The notes under the pieces were generated by a model. That model ran no database searches, was not told where the DNA came from, and saw only the letters and a program-made list of their open reading frames with translations. Below are positions 7,399 through 15,429 of a DNA stretch of 64,000 bases, piece after piece (positions within the stretch are counted from its first letter, which is position 1; each line of letters starts with the position of its first letter). Origin of the DNA: Guopingia tenuis. Its GTDB lineage: Bacteria; Bacillota; Clostridia; Christensenellales; Christensenellaceae. A program made the translations under genes and the position numbers. Location of the stretch: the NCBI RefSeq assembly GCF_014384805.1, contig NZ_JACRSS010000001.1, forward strand, positions 434,001-498,000, read 5' to 3'.

Positions 7399-7647
7399 TT
7401 ATTCCCGCACGCAGGCGACGGGATCGACTTCCACCAGAATAATGTCCTCCCCGATTTTGCAGATGTTTTTCCAGGGGATGATGATATCCCGGTTTTTGAA
7501 GAACCCCATCAGCCCGCAGCGGTCGGGAACCACCAGCGCGCATATCTTCCCCGTGCATTCGTCGATCACAAGGTCGGATATGTAACCCAAAGAGCATCCC
7601 TCGATGACATTGACAACTTCTTTTTGACGCAGCTTGCAAAATCGCAT
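7399..7647 (-). CDS. ymxH: YlmC/YmxH-family PRC-barrel sporulation protein
   Basis: 82 residues forming one PRC-barrel domain (EVVNVIEGCSLGYISDLVID, then GFFKNRDIIIPWKNICKIGED). YlmC/YmxH proteins are small, widespread in spore-forming Firmicutes and of unknown biochemical role. The ATG at 7647 is preceded by GGAGGG, which is itself buried in a perfect hairpin (7654-7693), so translation may be restricted. It lies between pyk and nrdR on the same strand. Confidence 0.85.
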   Translation of the reverse strand: MRFCKLRQKEVVNVIEGCSLGYISDLVIDECTGKICALVVPDRCGLMGFFKNRDIIIPWKNICKIGEDIILVEVDPVACVRE

Positions 7648-7653
7648 AAAAAA

Positions 7654-7693
7654 CCCTCCTTCGCCCATATGTTCATATATATGCGAAGGAGGG
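7654..7693 (-). promoter_or_regulatory. Perfect hairpin containing the ymxH ribosome binding site
   Basis: CCCTCCTTCGC (7654-7664) and GCGAAGGAGGG (7683-7693) are a perfect 11-bp inverted repeat with an 18-base loop. In the minus-strand RNA its 3' arm carries the GGAGGG Shine-Dalgarno of ymxH and is followed by six U and the AUG. It looks both like the pyk terminator and like a structure that masks the ymxH start. Confidence 0.7.
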
Positions 7694-7718
7694 CCGAATT
7701 TCCATTTTTTCTTGCCGG

Positions 7719-9473
7719 TCAGGCCTCTTGTTCCCCGGCGCTGCTGACCGTTCCCTGAGCAGCGTCGATCCGGACAACCGTTCCGCTCTTTAAAACGCTG
7801 GCCGCGCAGGTCGCCCCGATAATCACCGGCACATCCAGGGCCATCCCCAGGATCGCCGCATGGGATTCGTCACCCTTTTCTTCCGCAATAATACCGGAAG
7901 CCCGGCGAATGATATCGATCATGCTGTTGGTCGTATAGGGAATGCAGAGGATGTCTCCATCCTTAAAATTCCTCCGGGCGTCGTTTTCCGTCTTGGCGAC
8001 ACAGAGGTTGCCGCAGGTGGAAAGCCCGTTGACTCCTTTTCCCCGCACGAGCACATCGCCCACAATATGCACCTTGATCATGTTGGTGGTTCCCGACATG
8101 CCGAGGGGAATTCCCGCCGTCATGACCACCAGATCCCCATTTTTCACCAATCCGGCCTTGCTCACCTCTTCAATGGCATGGGCAAACAACGCGTCGGTGC
8201 TGGTCTGTTCCTTGAGCTTCACCGGCGTCACACCCCAGGAGAGATTCAGCTGCCGCAGAACGGTATCATCCATGGCACATCCGATGATGGGAATGCTGGG
8301 ACGGAATTTGGACACCATTTTTGCCGTCTGTCCGGATTTTGTGATGGTAATGATGGCTGCCGCGTTCAGGTCATAGGCCGTTGTGCAGGTTGCATGGGAA
8401 ATTGCGCCGGTAACATCGTCATTTTCCCGCTCGTTTGCCATGAAAAACCGCTTTTTATAGTTGATATCCCGTTCTGTGCGCTCGGCGATCCGCGCCATTG
8501 TGCGCACCGCCTCCACGGGATATTTGCCGTTGGCTGTCTCGCCCGACAGCATGATGGCGCTGGTTCCGTCATAGATGGCGTTGGCCACATCCGTGCTCTC
8601 TGCCCGTGTGGGCCGGGGATTCGTAATCATGCTTTCCAGCATCTGCGTCGCCGTAATGACCTGCCGGCCCGCCACATAGCCTTGATGAATGAGTTTTTTC
8701 TGCAGCACCGGAACATCCTCCAGCGGGATTTCCACACCCATATCGCCCCGGGCCACCATAATGCCGCCGCAGCTGCGGATGATCTCGGCGCTGTTCTTCA
8801 CGCCGTCTGCGCTTTCAATTTTCGCCACGACGCGGATGGATGTGTTATCGTGTTTATCCAGAACCTTTCGGATCTGCATCACATCGTCCGCACACCGGAC
8901 AAAAGATGCGGCAATGATATCAAATCCGTTTTCGATGCCAAACACAATATCTTCTTCATCTTTCTTGCTTAAATAAGGCATGGAAAGGAACACACCGGGG
9001 ATATTTACGCCCTTGCGGTCGGAAATCACGCCGCCGTTGATGACGCGGGTCAGAATATCTTCGGCCGTGGTGGAGAGAACCTTCAGCTCAATCAGGCCGT
9101 CGTCTAAAAGAATTTTATCCCCCTCTTTCACATCGGCCGGAAGACCCATATAGGTGATCGACGCCCGCTGGCTGTTTCCCATCACGTCCTCGGTCGTGAG
9201 CGTGAAAGTATCGCCTTCCTGCAGGATGGCTTTCCCGCCCTCAAATTTCTTAAGCCGCACTTCCGGCCCTTTGGTATCCAGAAGCGCCGCCACCGGAATT
9301 CCCAGCTCTTCGCGGACTTTTTTCAGCATGTTCAGCCGCCCCAGATGTTCTTCATAGTCTCCATGGGAAAAATTGAACCGGGCGACGTTCATCCCCGCCA
9401 GAATCATATCGCGGATAATATCTTCATTGTTACTGGCCGGCCCCAGTGTTGCAACAATTTTCGTCTTTCTCAT
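7719..9473 (-). CDS. pyk: Pyruvate kinase with C-terminal PEP-utiliser-like domain
   Basis: 584 residues. It makes pyruvate and ATP from phosphoenolpyruvate in glycolysis. N-terminal MRKTKIVATLGPAS, the active-site region IIRSCGGIMVARGDMGVEIP with the catalytic Lys in VVAKIESADG upstream, and ATQMLESMITNPRPTRAE are all present. Residues from about 480 form the extra domain common in Bacilli and Clostridia, with IIAEEKGDESHAAILGMALD matching the PEP-utilising mobile domain. It has its own promoter region (9518-9559) divergent from the YcsI-pxp operon. The start has GAGAGGAA before it. Confidence 0.97.
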   Translation of the reverse strand: MRKTKIVATLGPASNNEDIIRDMILAGMNVARFNFSHGDYEEHLGRLNMLKKVREELGIPVAALLDTKGPEVRLKKFEGGKAILQEGDTFTLTTEDVMGNSQRASITYMGLPADVKEGDKILLDDGLIELKVLSTTAEDILTRVINGGVISDRKGVNIPGVFLSMPYLSKKDEEDIVFGIENGFDIIAASFVRCADDVMQIRKVLDKHDNTSIRVVAKIESADGVKNSAEIIRSCGGIMVARGDMGVEIPLEDVPVLQKKLIHQGYVAGRQVITATQMLESMITNPRPTRAESTDVANAIYDGTSAIMLSGETANGKYPVEAVRTMARIAERTERDINYKKRFFMANERENDDVTGAISHATCTTAYDLNAAAIITITKSGQTAKMVSKFRPSIPIIGCAMDDTVLRQLNLSWGVTPVKLKEQTSTDALFAHAIEEVSKAGLVKNGDLVVMTAGIPLGMSGTTNMIKVHIVGDVLVRGKGVNGLSTCGNLCVAKTENDARRNFKDGDILCIPYTTNSMIDIIRRASGIIAEEKGDESHAAILGMALDVPVIIGATCAASVLKSGTVVRIDAAQGTVSSAGEQEA

Positions 9474-9530
9474 ATGTGTTTCCTCTCTTTAGTGAAAAGT
9501 ATCCAAAATCTATCCCCATTATACTTATGT

Positions 9531-9559
9531 ATTATATATCAAAATCGCGGAAACGGAAA
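9531..9559 (-). promoter_or_regulatory. Candidate pyk promoter
   Basis: On the minus strand TTTCCG (9554-9559) and TATAAT (9531-9536) are 17 bp apart; a second TATAAT lies at 9518-9523. The -35 match is weak, so either -10 box may be used. Confidence 0.4.
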
Positions 9560-9637
9560 GTTTTTTTTCTGCAAAGATTGTTTCTTCATGCTGCATTTTC
9601 TCGTCTTTTGCGTCTGGAAAAAATCCCCGTTTTATGC

Positions 9638-9643
9638 TATACT
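9638..9643 (+). promoter_or_regulatory. Extended -10 element before the YcsI gene
   Basis: TGC followed by TATACT (9638-9643) is an extended -10 box about 20 bp before the start codon at 9665. The same TGCTATACT recurs before the 133-residue protein gene at 14934. Confidence 0.5.
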
Positions 9644-9664
9644 CTCCTTCGAGGTGTGAAAAAT

Positions 9665-10453
9665 ATGCAGAAATACTATCATTCAGCGCCATCCGTTCTC
9701 CGCTCCCAGTTCCGATCCGGGCAGCTCGTCCGCCCCACATCCGGCATGTGCGGCGGCTATGCCCAGGGAAACCTGGTGGTTTTGCCGCGGGAGCTTGCCT
9801 TTGACTTTTTGCTTTTTACCCAGCGCAACCCCAAACCCTGCCCGATTCTGGAGGTAAGCGACGCGGGTTCCCGGGAATTTGTCCAAACAGCACCGGGCAG
9901 TGACATTGCCCGGGATATTCCCCTATATCGCGTTTATGAAAATGGCGTCTGCACGGGAGAATATACCGACGTTTCCCCCTTTTGGCGGGACGATTTTGTG
10001 AGCTTTCTCATCGGATGCAGCTTTACCTTTGAATCCGCTCTTTTGGATGAGGGCATCGGCATCCGGCATATGGAAATGGGATGCAACGTCCCCATGTATA
10101 TCACAAACATCCCCTGCCGGGCGGCAGGAGCTTTCTCGGGCCCCACGGTGGTCAGCATGCGCCCCATTCCGCATGAGCGGGTGGTCAAGGCCGTTACGGT
10201 TACCGGCCGCTATCCCAAGGTACACGGTGCGCCGCTCCACATCGGCAGCCCCGAAATGATCGGCATCCGCGACCTGGATCATCCGGATTTCGGCGATCCA
10301 GTGGAGATCCGGGAGGGTGAAATCCCGGTGTTCTGGGCCTGCGGCGTGACGCCGCAGGCGGTAGTCATGAACGTGAAGCCGCCCATCGTCATCACGCATG
10401 CCCCCGGCTATATGTTTATTACCGATGTGAAAAACTCCGAACTCTCGGATTAG
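9665..10453 (+). CDS. YcsI-family (DUF1445) putative hydro-lyase
   Basis: 262 residues matching the YcsI/DUF1445 family, related to mammalian D-glutamate cyclase. Family blocks include RPTSGMCGGYAQGNLVVLP, FLIGCSFTFE and NIPCRAAGAFSGPTVVSMRP. The reaction is not proven in bacteria; a link to 5-oxoproline or D-glutamate metabolism fits because pxpA starts 13 bp downstream and pxpB and pxpC follow. The ATG at 9665 is used because GAGGTG precedes it; the frame is open upstream without a ribosome binding site. Confidence 0.88.
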   Translation: MQKYYHSAPSVLRSQFRSGQLVRPTSGMCGGYAQGNLVVLPRELAFDFLLFTQRNPKPCPILEVSDAGSREFVQTAPGSDIARDIPLYRVYENGVCTGEYTDVSPFWRDDFVSFLIGCSFTFESALLDEGIGIRHMEMGCNVPMYITNIPCRAAGAFSGPTVVSMRPIPHERVVKAVTVTGRYPKVHGAPLHIGSPEMIGIRDLDHPDFGDPVEIREGEIPVFWACGVTPQAVVMNVKPPIVITHAPGYMFITDVKNSELSD

Positions 10454-10466
10454 AGGAGAATGATAT

Positions 10467-11234
10467 ATGTTAAAAGTCGATTTAAATTCGGATTTGGGCG
10501 AAAGCTTTGGAAATTATACCCTGGGGCTTGACGGCGAAGTGCTCGAATATGTCTCTTCCGCCAATATTGCCTGCGGCTGGCATGCGGGTGACCCGCTGGT
10601 GATGGACAAGACCATCGCCCTGGCCAAAGAACATGGCGTTGCCATCGGCGCGCACACGGGTTTTCCCGATCTTTTGGGCTTTGGGCGGCGCAATATGGCC
10701 ATCACCCCCTATGAGGCCTATACATATACGAAATACCAGCTGGGAGCCTTTTATGGCTTTGCCAAAGCCCACGGCTTGTCAATTCAGCATATCAAGCCGC
10801 ATGGCGCTTTTTATAATATGTGTGCCGTGGATATCGCCCTTTCCCGGGAAGTCTGCCGGGCGGTTCACGAATTTGATCCCCAGATCATCCTGCTGGGCCT
10901 GGCTGGAAGCCAGATGATTCAGGCCGCCCAGGAAGCCGGCATGCGGGCGGCCAGCGAATTTTTTGCCGACCGCGCCTATATGGACGACGGCACCCTGGCG
11001 CCCCGGCGCATGGATGGCAGCGTGATCCACGACCAGTCTATCGCCCTGGCCCGCATCGTCAAGATGATAAAAACCGGCATGGTGACCACCATCACCGGGA
11101 AGGATATCCCCCTTAAGTGCCAGTCCATCTGCGTCCATGGGGATAACAAAAACGCCGTGGCCTTTGTGAACCTCATCCGGCAGAAGCTGACCGAAGAGGG
11201 CATTGCCGTGGCTCCGCTGGAAGAAATCGTGTGA
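10467..11234 (+). CDS. pxpA: 5-oxoprolinase subunit A (LamB/YcsF family)
   Basis: 255 residues. PxpA with PxpB and PxpC hydrolyses 5-oxoproline (pyroglutamate) to glutamate with ATP. The N-terminal signature VDLNSDLGESFGNY, the block ANIACGWHAGDP and HIKPHGAFYN are characteristic of the family. It is the second gene of the YcsI-pxpA-pxpB-pxpC operon; gaps are 13, 7 and 12 bp. The ribosome binding site is GAGGAGAA. Confidence 0.95.
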   Translation: MLKVDLNSDLGESFGNYTLGLDGEVLEYVSSANIACGWHAGDPLVMDKTIALAKEHGVAIGAHTGFPDLLGFGRRNMAITPYEAYTYTKYQLGAFYGFAKAHGLSIQHIKPHGAFYNMCAVDIALSREVCRAVHEFDPQIILLGLAGSQMIQAAQEAGMRAASEFFADRAYMDDGTLAPRRMDGSVIHDQSIALARIVKMIKTGMVTTITGKDIPLKCQSICVHGDNKNAVAFVNLIRQKLTEEGIAVAPLEEIV

Positions 11235-11241
11235 GGAAAAA

Positions 11242-11961
11242 ATGTTGGAAAACTGTCAGATACGCTATCTCCATAGCTCAGACCGGGCTTTGAGCGTGGA
11301 ATTCGGCAACGAGATCAGCGAGACAATTCATAACCAGATCCGCGCCTTCTGCCATCTTTTGAAGGAACGCCGGATTCCCGGCATCACGGAAATCGTCCCC
11401 ACCTACTGTTCCGTGATGGTGCACTATGAACCGGATGTCATTTTCTATGACGCCCTGATCGCGGCTCTGGAAGAGCTGGTGCAGCAAACCCGGGACATCC
11501 GGCTGCCGGCGGGAGAAATCGTGGAGGTTCCTGTCTATTATGGCGGCGCCAGCGGCCCGGATCTTGCAACAGTAGCCGCGCATAACGGCCTGAGCGAAAG
11601 CGAGGTCATCCGTCTGCATGCAGCGCCCCGCTATCTTATCTATATGCTGGGCTTCACGCCCGGCTTTGCCTATATGGGCGGCATGGATGCGCGCATCGCC
11701 ACACCGCGGCTCTCGGTGCCCCGGGTGAAGCTGCCGGCGGGGTCCGTTGGCATTGCGGGAAGCCAGACGGGCATCTATCCCCTGGAATCCCCCGGCGGAT
11801 GGCAGATCATTGGCCAGACGCCTCTGGTCCTCTATGACGCGCACCGGGAGACCCCCATTCTTTTTGAGGCAGGACAGCGCATTCAGTTCGTCCCCATCTC
11901 CCGGGAGGAATATTGCCGGATCAAGGGCGAACCTCCCACGGATTTCGAATCCAAACCATAA
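11242..11961 (+). CDS. pxpB: 5-oxoprolinase subunit B (KipI-like)
   Basis: 239 residues of the allophanate hydrolase subunit 1 / KipI family. Signature blocks are SDRALSVEFGNEISE at the N-terminus, EIVPTYCSVMVHYEP, and LYMLGFTPGFAYMGG-like YMLGFTPGFAYMGG near residue 142 followed by PRVKLPAGSVGIAG. It forms the PxpABC complex. The start at 11242 is the ATG after GTGAGGAAAAA; the frame extends upstream into pxpA without a ribosome binding site. Confidence 0.94.
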   Translation: MLENCQIRYLHSSDRALSVEFGNEISETIHNQIRAFCHLLKERRIPGITEIVPTYCSVMVHYEPDVIFYDALIAALEELVQQTRDIRLPAGEIVEVPVYYGGASGPDLATVAAHNGLSESEVIRLHAAPRYLIYMLGFTPGFAYMGGMDARIATPRLSVPRVKLPAGSVGIAGSQTGIYPLESPGGWQIIGQTPLVLYDAHRETPILFEAGQRIQFVPISREEYCRIKGEPPTDFESKP

Positions 11962-11973
11962 GGAGCAGACACG

Positions 11974-13002
11974 TTGATCGAAGTTTTAGCAAGCGGATTT
12001 TTGAGCACAATTCAGGATGCGGGACGCCCGGCCTATCAGCGGTTTGGCGTTCCGGTTTCCGGGGCGATGGATGCCGATTCTCTGGCCATCGCCAATCTTC
12101 TTGCCGGCAACCGGCCGGAGGAGGCGGCAATGGAGGTCACCATTTCCGGCCCTTCCCTGCGGTTTTCAGCCGCCAATGTGTTTGCCATTGCCGGCGCGGA
12201 TTTTTCCCCCACCCTCAATGGGGAGCCCATCGAAAATAACCGGGCCTATTTGGCGGCGGCGGGCAGTGTTTTAAAGCTGGGGACAGTCCGGGAAGGCTGC
12301 CGTGCCTATATCGCCTTTGCCGGCGGATTGGAAATTCAGCCGGTCATGGGAAGCCGTTCCACCTATCTCAAGGGCAAAATCGGCGGTCTGGACGGACGCG
12401 CCCTGCGGGCGGGCGACAGCATTCCCTTTGCCGCCCCTGTCTCCTCTCTGCCCAATATGCCCTGGCGCTTTTTGGGGCAGAATTTTGGCTTTCCCAAAAC
12501 CCCGCATCAAGTTCTCCGGGTCATCCCGGGGCCGCAGTTTGACGCTTTTTCGGAGGATGGCATTCAAACCTTCCTATCCTCTGTCTATACGGTGACCGGG
12601 GAGAACGACCGGATGGGATACCGTTTTTCCGGCCCCGCCATCGCCCATAAAGAGGGACGCGACGGCAACATCATTTCCGACGGCATTCCCATGGGTGCGA
12701 TCCAGGTGCCCCAGGATCAGCCCATCGTTCTCATGGCCGACCGCCAGACCACCGGGGGATACACCAAGATTGCCAGCGTCATCAGCGTGGATCTGCCCCG
12801 CCTCGCCCAGCTGAAAACCGGGGATACCGTGGAATTTCAAATGACGGATATCCGAACGGCCCAGGAATGTTATCGAAAACGCGCACGGTTTTATAAGGAT
12901 TTATACCGGCAGTTCAACGAGAGGGATTTGCTGAGCGCCCATATATACCGCGTCGGCATGCCGGAAAAGATTTTTCATGTGACACTTCACGAATACAAAT
13001 AA
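11974..13002 (+). CDS. pxpC: 5-oxoprolinase subunit C (KipA-like)
   Basis: 342 residues of the allophanate hydrolase subunit 2 / KipA family: GFLSTIQDAGRPAYQRFGVP at the N-terminus, PVSGAMDADS, and RVIPGPQFDAF in the C-terminal half, then NDRMGYRFSGP and MADRQTTGGYTKIA. It starts with TTG, preceded by AGGAG. It is the last gene of the operon and is followed by a terminator. In Bacillus, KipI/KipA relatives also affect KinA; given YcsI and pxpA next to it, the oxoprolinase role is preferred. Confidence 0.94.
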   Translation: MIEVLASGFLSTIQDAGRPAYQRFGVPVSGAMDADSLAIANLLAGNRPEEAAMEVTISGPSLRFSAANVFAIAGADFSPTLNGEPIENNRAYLAAAGSVLKLGTVREGCRAYIAFAGGLEIQPVMGSRSTYLKGKIGGLDGRALRAGDSIPFAAPVSSLPNMPWRFLGQNFGFPKTPHQVLRVIPGPQFDAFSEDGIQTFLSSVYTVTGENDRMGYRFSGPAIAHKEGRDGNIISDGIPMGAIQVPQDQPIVLMADRQTTGGYTKIASVISVDLPRLAQLKTGDTVEFQMTDIRTAQECYRKRARFYKDLYRQFNERDLLSAHIYRVGMPEKIFHVTLHEYK

Positions 13003-13014
13003 CAGGCCGTTTCT

Positions 13015-13049
13015 CCGCCGTGTTTTTTCAAAACCGGCGGTTTTCTTTT
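13015..13049 (+). terminator. Terminator of the YcsI-pxpABC operon
   Basis: CCGCCG (13015-13020) pairs with CGGCGG (13035-13040), followed by TTTTCTTTT. It lies 12 bp after the pxpC stop. Confidence 0.7.
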
Positions 13050-13182
13050 GCCCTTTTTCGCCGGGACAGGATGCGCGGTTCCGGGGAAAGCTGCCGGTTT
13101 CTGCGGTTTTCGGGCAGATCCCGCCGTTCCTCTTTTTGTTGCTGCCGGCTTTTGTTACATTTGGAAATTTTGCCGCGCGTAG

Positions 13183-13216
13183 TTCTACATCTTTTTTTCC
13201 CGGCGTACTATATACT
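13183..13216 (+). promoter_or_regulatory. Candidate spoIIG promoter region
   Basis: TATACT (13211-13216) lies about 24 bp before the spoIIGA start. No good -35 box stands 17 bp upstream, but TTCTACA (13183-13189) differs by one base from an inverted Spo0A box (TTCGACA). The spoIIG promoter of Bacillus likewise has an unusual spacer and Spo0A boxes near -35. The match is weak and needs support. Confidence 0.35.
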
Positions 13217-13239
13217 GTAACCACTGTGTGGTGAGGTGA

Positions 13240-14085
13240 ATGGATATGCAGAAGGTCTATGTAGAGTTCGTTTTGCTGGATAATTTCCTGATGGACTTTC
13301 TGCTGCTCTATCTGGCGCTGCGTTTTTCCGAAAAAAAAGCGCGGCTGGGAAGAGTTTGCGGAGGCGCCGCCCTGGGAGCAGTCTATGCTGCGGCGGCCGT
13401 GGCTCTGCCGTTTTTGCAGTCTTTTCCCTGCAAGCTCCTGGTTTCCCTCCTCATGCTCCTATGCGCGAGAACATGGAAGCCATGGAAAAACTTCCTGCGG
13501 ACGGCTGCCCTGTTCTATGCGGCCACTTTTTTATTTGGCGGAGCCTGCTTTGCCGCCATGTATTTCTTCTCCCGGGAAACCTATTCCGGCGCATTCATCA
13601 ATCTTCCCGTCCTGCGGTATCTGCTGCTTGGCGGAACAGCGGCGGTCCTTCTCATCGAATACCTGTCCCGCCGCCACTATCCCCGGCAGCAGACAGCCTA
13701 TCATCTGTCCGCCACTCTCGCCGGGGAAACCATCCATTTGGATGCCTTTTTGGATACGGGCAACCACCTGCGGGATCTTTCCGGCAGAAGCGTCATCATT
13801 GCCAGCCAGGACGCGGTGTTTTCGCAGATCACGCCGGCTCTCAAAAGTAAGCTCTGCCTGGAAGAATGGGAATCCTCCCGCGCCGCGGGGCTGCGCCTCA
13901 TGCTCTTTCCCTTGGAAACCGTTTCGGGAAAAGGAATGCTGGTTTCCTTTTTTCCCGATTCTCTCCTTCTGACTGCGGAGGGCAAAACCTATGCCGCCAA
14001 GGCATATATCGCCCTCTGCGACCAGCCGCTGAACGAAAACTATACGGCGCTGCTCGGCCCGCGTCTGCTTCTCATTCCATCCTAA
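13240..14085 (+). CDS. spoIIGA: Sigma-E processing peptidase SpoIIGA
   Basis: 281 residues. SpoIIGA is the membrane aspartic protease that cleaves pro-sigma-E in the mother cell. The N-terminal half (to about residue 155) has five hydrophobic segments, beginning VYVEFVLLDNFLMDFLLLYL. The cytoplasmic half carries the catalytic motif FLDTGNHLRD (Asp near residue 173). It lies 12 bp before sigE, the standard spoIIG order. Two ATG codons (13240 and 13246) follow GTGAGGTG; the first is used. Confidence 0.95.
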   Translation: MDMQKVYVEFVLLDNFLMDFLLLYLALRFSEKKARLGRVCGGAALGAVYAAAAVALPFLQSFPCKLLVSLLMLLCARTWKPWKNFLRTAALFYAATFLFGGACFAAMYFFSRETYSGAFINLPVLRYLLLGGTAAVLLIEYLSRRHYPRQQTAYHLSATLAGETIHLDAFLDTGNHLRDLSGRSVIIASQDAVFSQITPALKSKLCLEEWESSRAAGLRLMLFPLETVSGKGMLVSFFPDSLLLTAEGKTYAAKAYIALCDQPLNENYTALLGPRLLLIPS

Positions 14086-14097
14086 GGGGGTATCATC

Positions 14098-14805
14098 TTG
14101 CAAAATATCGTCAACCGTATGTATCAAAAAATCATCCGTCTGTTGCTGCTGGGGCGGCAGGTATATTACATCAACGGAAGCGAAGCCCTTCCCCCGCCGC
14201 TTTCCAAATCCGAGGAAGCCGGATTGATCGACCGTCTGGCTCACGGGGAAACCGGCGTCCGCAAGGCGCTTATCGAGCGGAATATCCGGCTGGTCGTCTA
14301 TATTGCCCGCAAGTTTGACAACACGGGCATTGGGCTGGAGGATCTGATCTCCATCGGCACCATCGGCCTCATCAAAGCCGTCAACACCTTTGATACCAGC
14401 AAGAATATCAAACTGGCCACCTACGCCAGCCGCTGTATCGAAAATGAGATCCTCATGTATCTGCGGCGTAGTGTCCGCATCAAAACCGAGGTATCCCTGG
14501 ATGAGCCGTTAAACGTGGATTGGGACGGCAACGAACTTCTGTTATCCGATATTCTTGGAACCGAGAGCGATATTGTCTTCCGGCAGATCGAAAACGACGT
14601 AGAGCATTCCCTCATCGAGGAGGCTGTATCCCATCTGCCCTCCCGGGATAAACGCATCATCAGCATGCGGTTCGGTCTTTCCGGCTATAAGGAGCAGACA
14701 CAAAAGCAGGTAGCGGATGCCCTGGGCATTTCCCAGAGCTATATCTCCCGCCTGGAAAAGCGCATCATCAAGCGTCTGCAGCGGGATGTGCAGAAAATGC
14801 TCTGA
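14098..14805 (+). CDS. sigE: RNA polymerase sporulation sigma factor E (precursor)
   Basis: 235 residues. The mother-cell sigma factor is made as an inactive precursor: residues 1 to about 28 are the hydrophobic pro-sequence, and YYINGSEALPPPLSK is the conserved processing neighbourhood. Region 2 (ALIERNIRLVVYIARKFDNT, then FDTSKNIKLATYASRCIENE) and region 4 (KQVADALGISQSYISRLEKR) are intact. The start is TTG at 14098 after AAGGGGG; a TTG may lower the yield relative to spoIIGA. Confidence 0.96.
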   Translation: MQNIVNRMYQKIIRLLLLGRQVYYINGSEALPPPLSKSEEAGLIDRLAHGETGVRKALIERNIRLVVYIARKFDNTGIGLEDLISIGTIGLIKAVNTFDTSKNIKLATYASRCIENEILMYLRRSVRIKTEVSLDEPLNVDWDGNELLLSDILGTESDIVFRQIENDVEHSLIEEAVSHLPSRDKRIISMRFGLSGYKEQTQKQVADALGISQSYISRLEKRIIKRLQRDVQKML

Positions 14806-14841
14806 AAACCATCCCACCGGCAGACCCGCCTTTTTTCCCTG

Positions 14842-14897
14842 CCGCAAACGGATGTTTTGCGGATGTCATTGCCGCCGTGCTTTTTGTGTGCTATACT
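14842..14897 (+). promoter_or_regulatory. Promoter with upstream inverted repeat for the 133-residue protein
   Basis: TTGCCG (14869-14874) and TATACT (14892-14897, extended by TG) are 17 bp apart. Just upstream, CCGCAAA (14842-14848) and TTTGCGG (14856-14862) form a 7-bp perfect inverted repeat, a possible operator or the end of the sigE transcript. Confidence 0.55.
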
Positions 14898-14933
14898 CTC
14901 TGTAAACAACCACAATTCCAGGAGGGCGGCGCT

Positions 14934-15335
14934 ATGACAAAGCGAAAAAGAACTATCTTATTTGCCATTGCCCTTTTGCTGTTCAGCGCTCTCATTGCCG
15001 GAGTGTTTTATTTCATCGGCTATAAAACCGCCTATGACCGGCTGGAAAATGCGACCCCAACCGCTTCCCAGACCTTTTACGCCATGATTTCCGATATACA
15101 GGGCAGCACGCTGCACGTTGCGGGTTTGGAGGTCAACGATATCAATTTCCGGGGCGATTTTTTCTTCTCTGTGGCGGAAGAAACCAGCATCACATGGCGG
15201 TATACCGATATTTCGCTGGAGGATCTGGATGTCGGTGATCGTGTCTCCATCACTTTTACCGGGGATATCCTTACCACATATCCGGCAAACATTACCCAGG
15301 TGGAGAGCATCCAACTGTTGGATGATGAATTATAG
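14934..15335 (+). CDS. Membrane-anchored protein of unknown function
   Basis: 133 residues. A basic N-terminus (MTKRKRTIL) and one hydrophobic segment (residues 8-29) indicate a membrane anchor with the rest outside. The exported part has a beta-rich pattern (MISDIQGSTLHVAGLEVND, DLDVGDRVSITFTGDILTT) like small OB-type or DUF3221-like domains, but I cannot place it in a family. The ribosome binding site is AGGAGGG. It has its own promoter and terminator, and lies directly after sigE. Confidence 0.7.
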   Translation: MTKRKRTILFAIALLLFSALIAGVFYFIGYKTAYDRLENATPTASQTFYAMISDIQGSTLHVAGLEVNDINFRGDFFFSVAEETSITWRYTDISLEDLDVGDRVSITFTGDILTTYPANITQVESIQLLDDEL

Positions 15336-15360
15336 GGGATTCCCCTTCCCGCATTGAATA

Positions 15361-15406
15361 AACGCTTCCCCGCGGATGCCCGTCCGCATGAGAAGCGTTC
15401 TTTTTT
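15361..15406 (+). terminator. Terminator after the 133-residue protein gene
   Basis: AACGCTTC (15361-15368) and GAAGCGTT (15392-15399) pair, with an inner GCGGA/TCCGC stem, followed by CTTTTTT. It separates this gene from the convergent MerR-family gene. Confidence 0.85.
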
Positions 15407-15429
15407 CTGCTTTTTTCGTTTCAGCAGGC

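Noticed and set aside
13003..13224. A minus-strand frame (12901-13224) overlapping the pxpC end
   Set aside because: It overlaps a certain gene and the terminator, and has no recognisable family.
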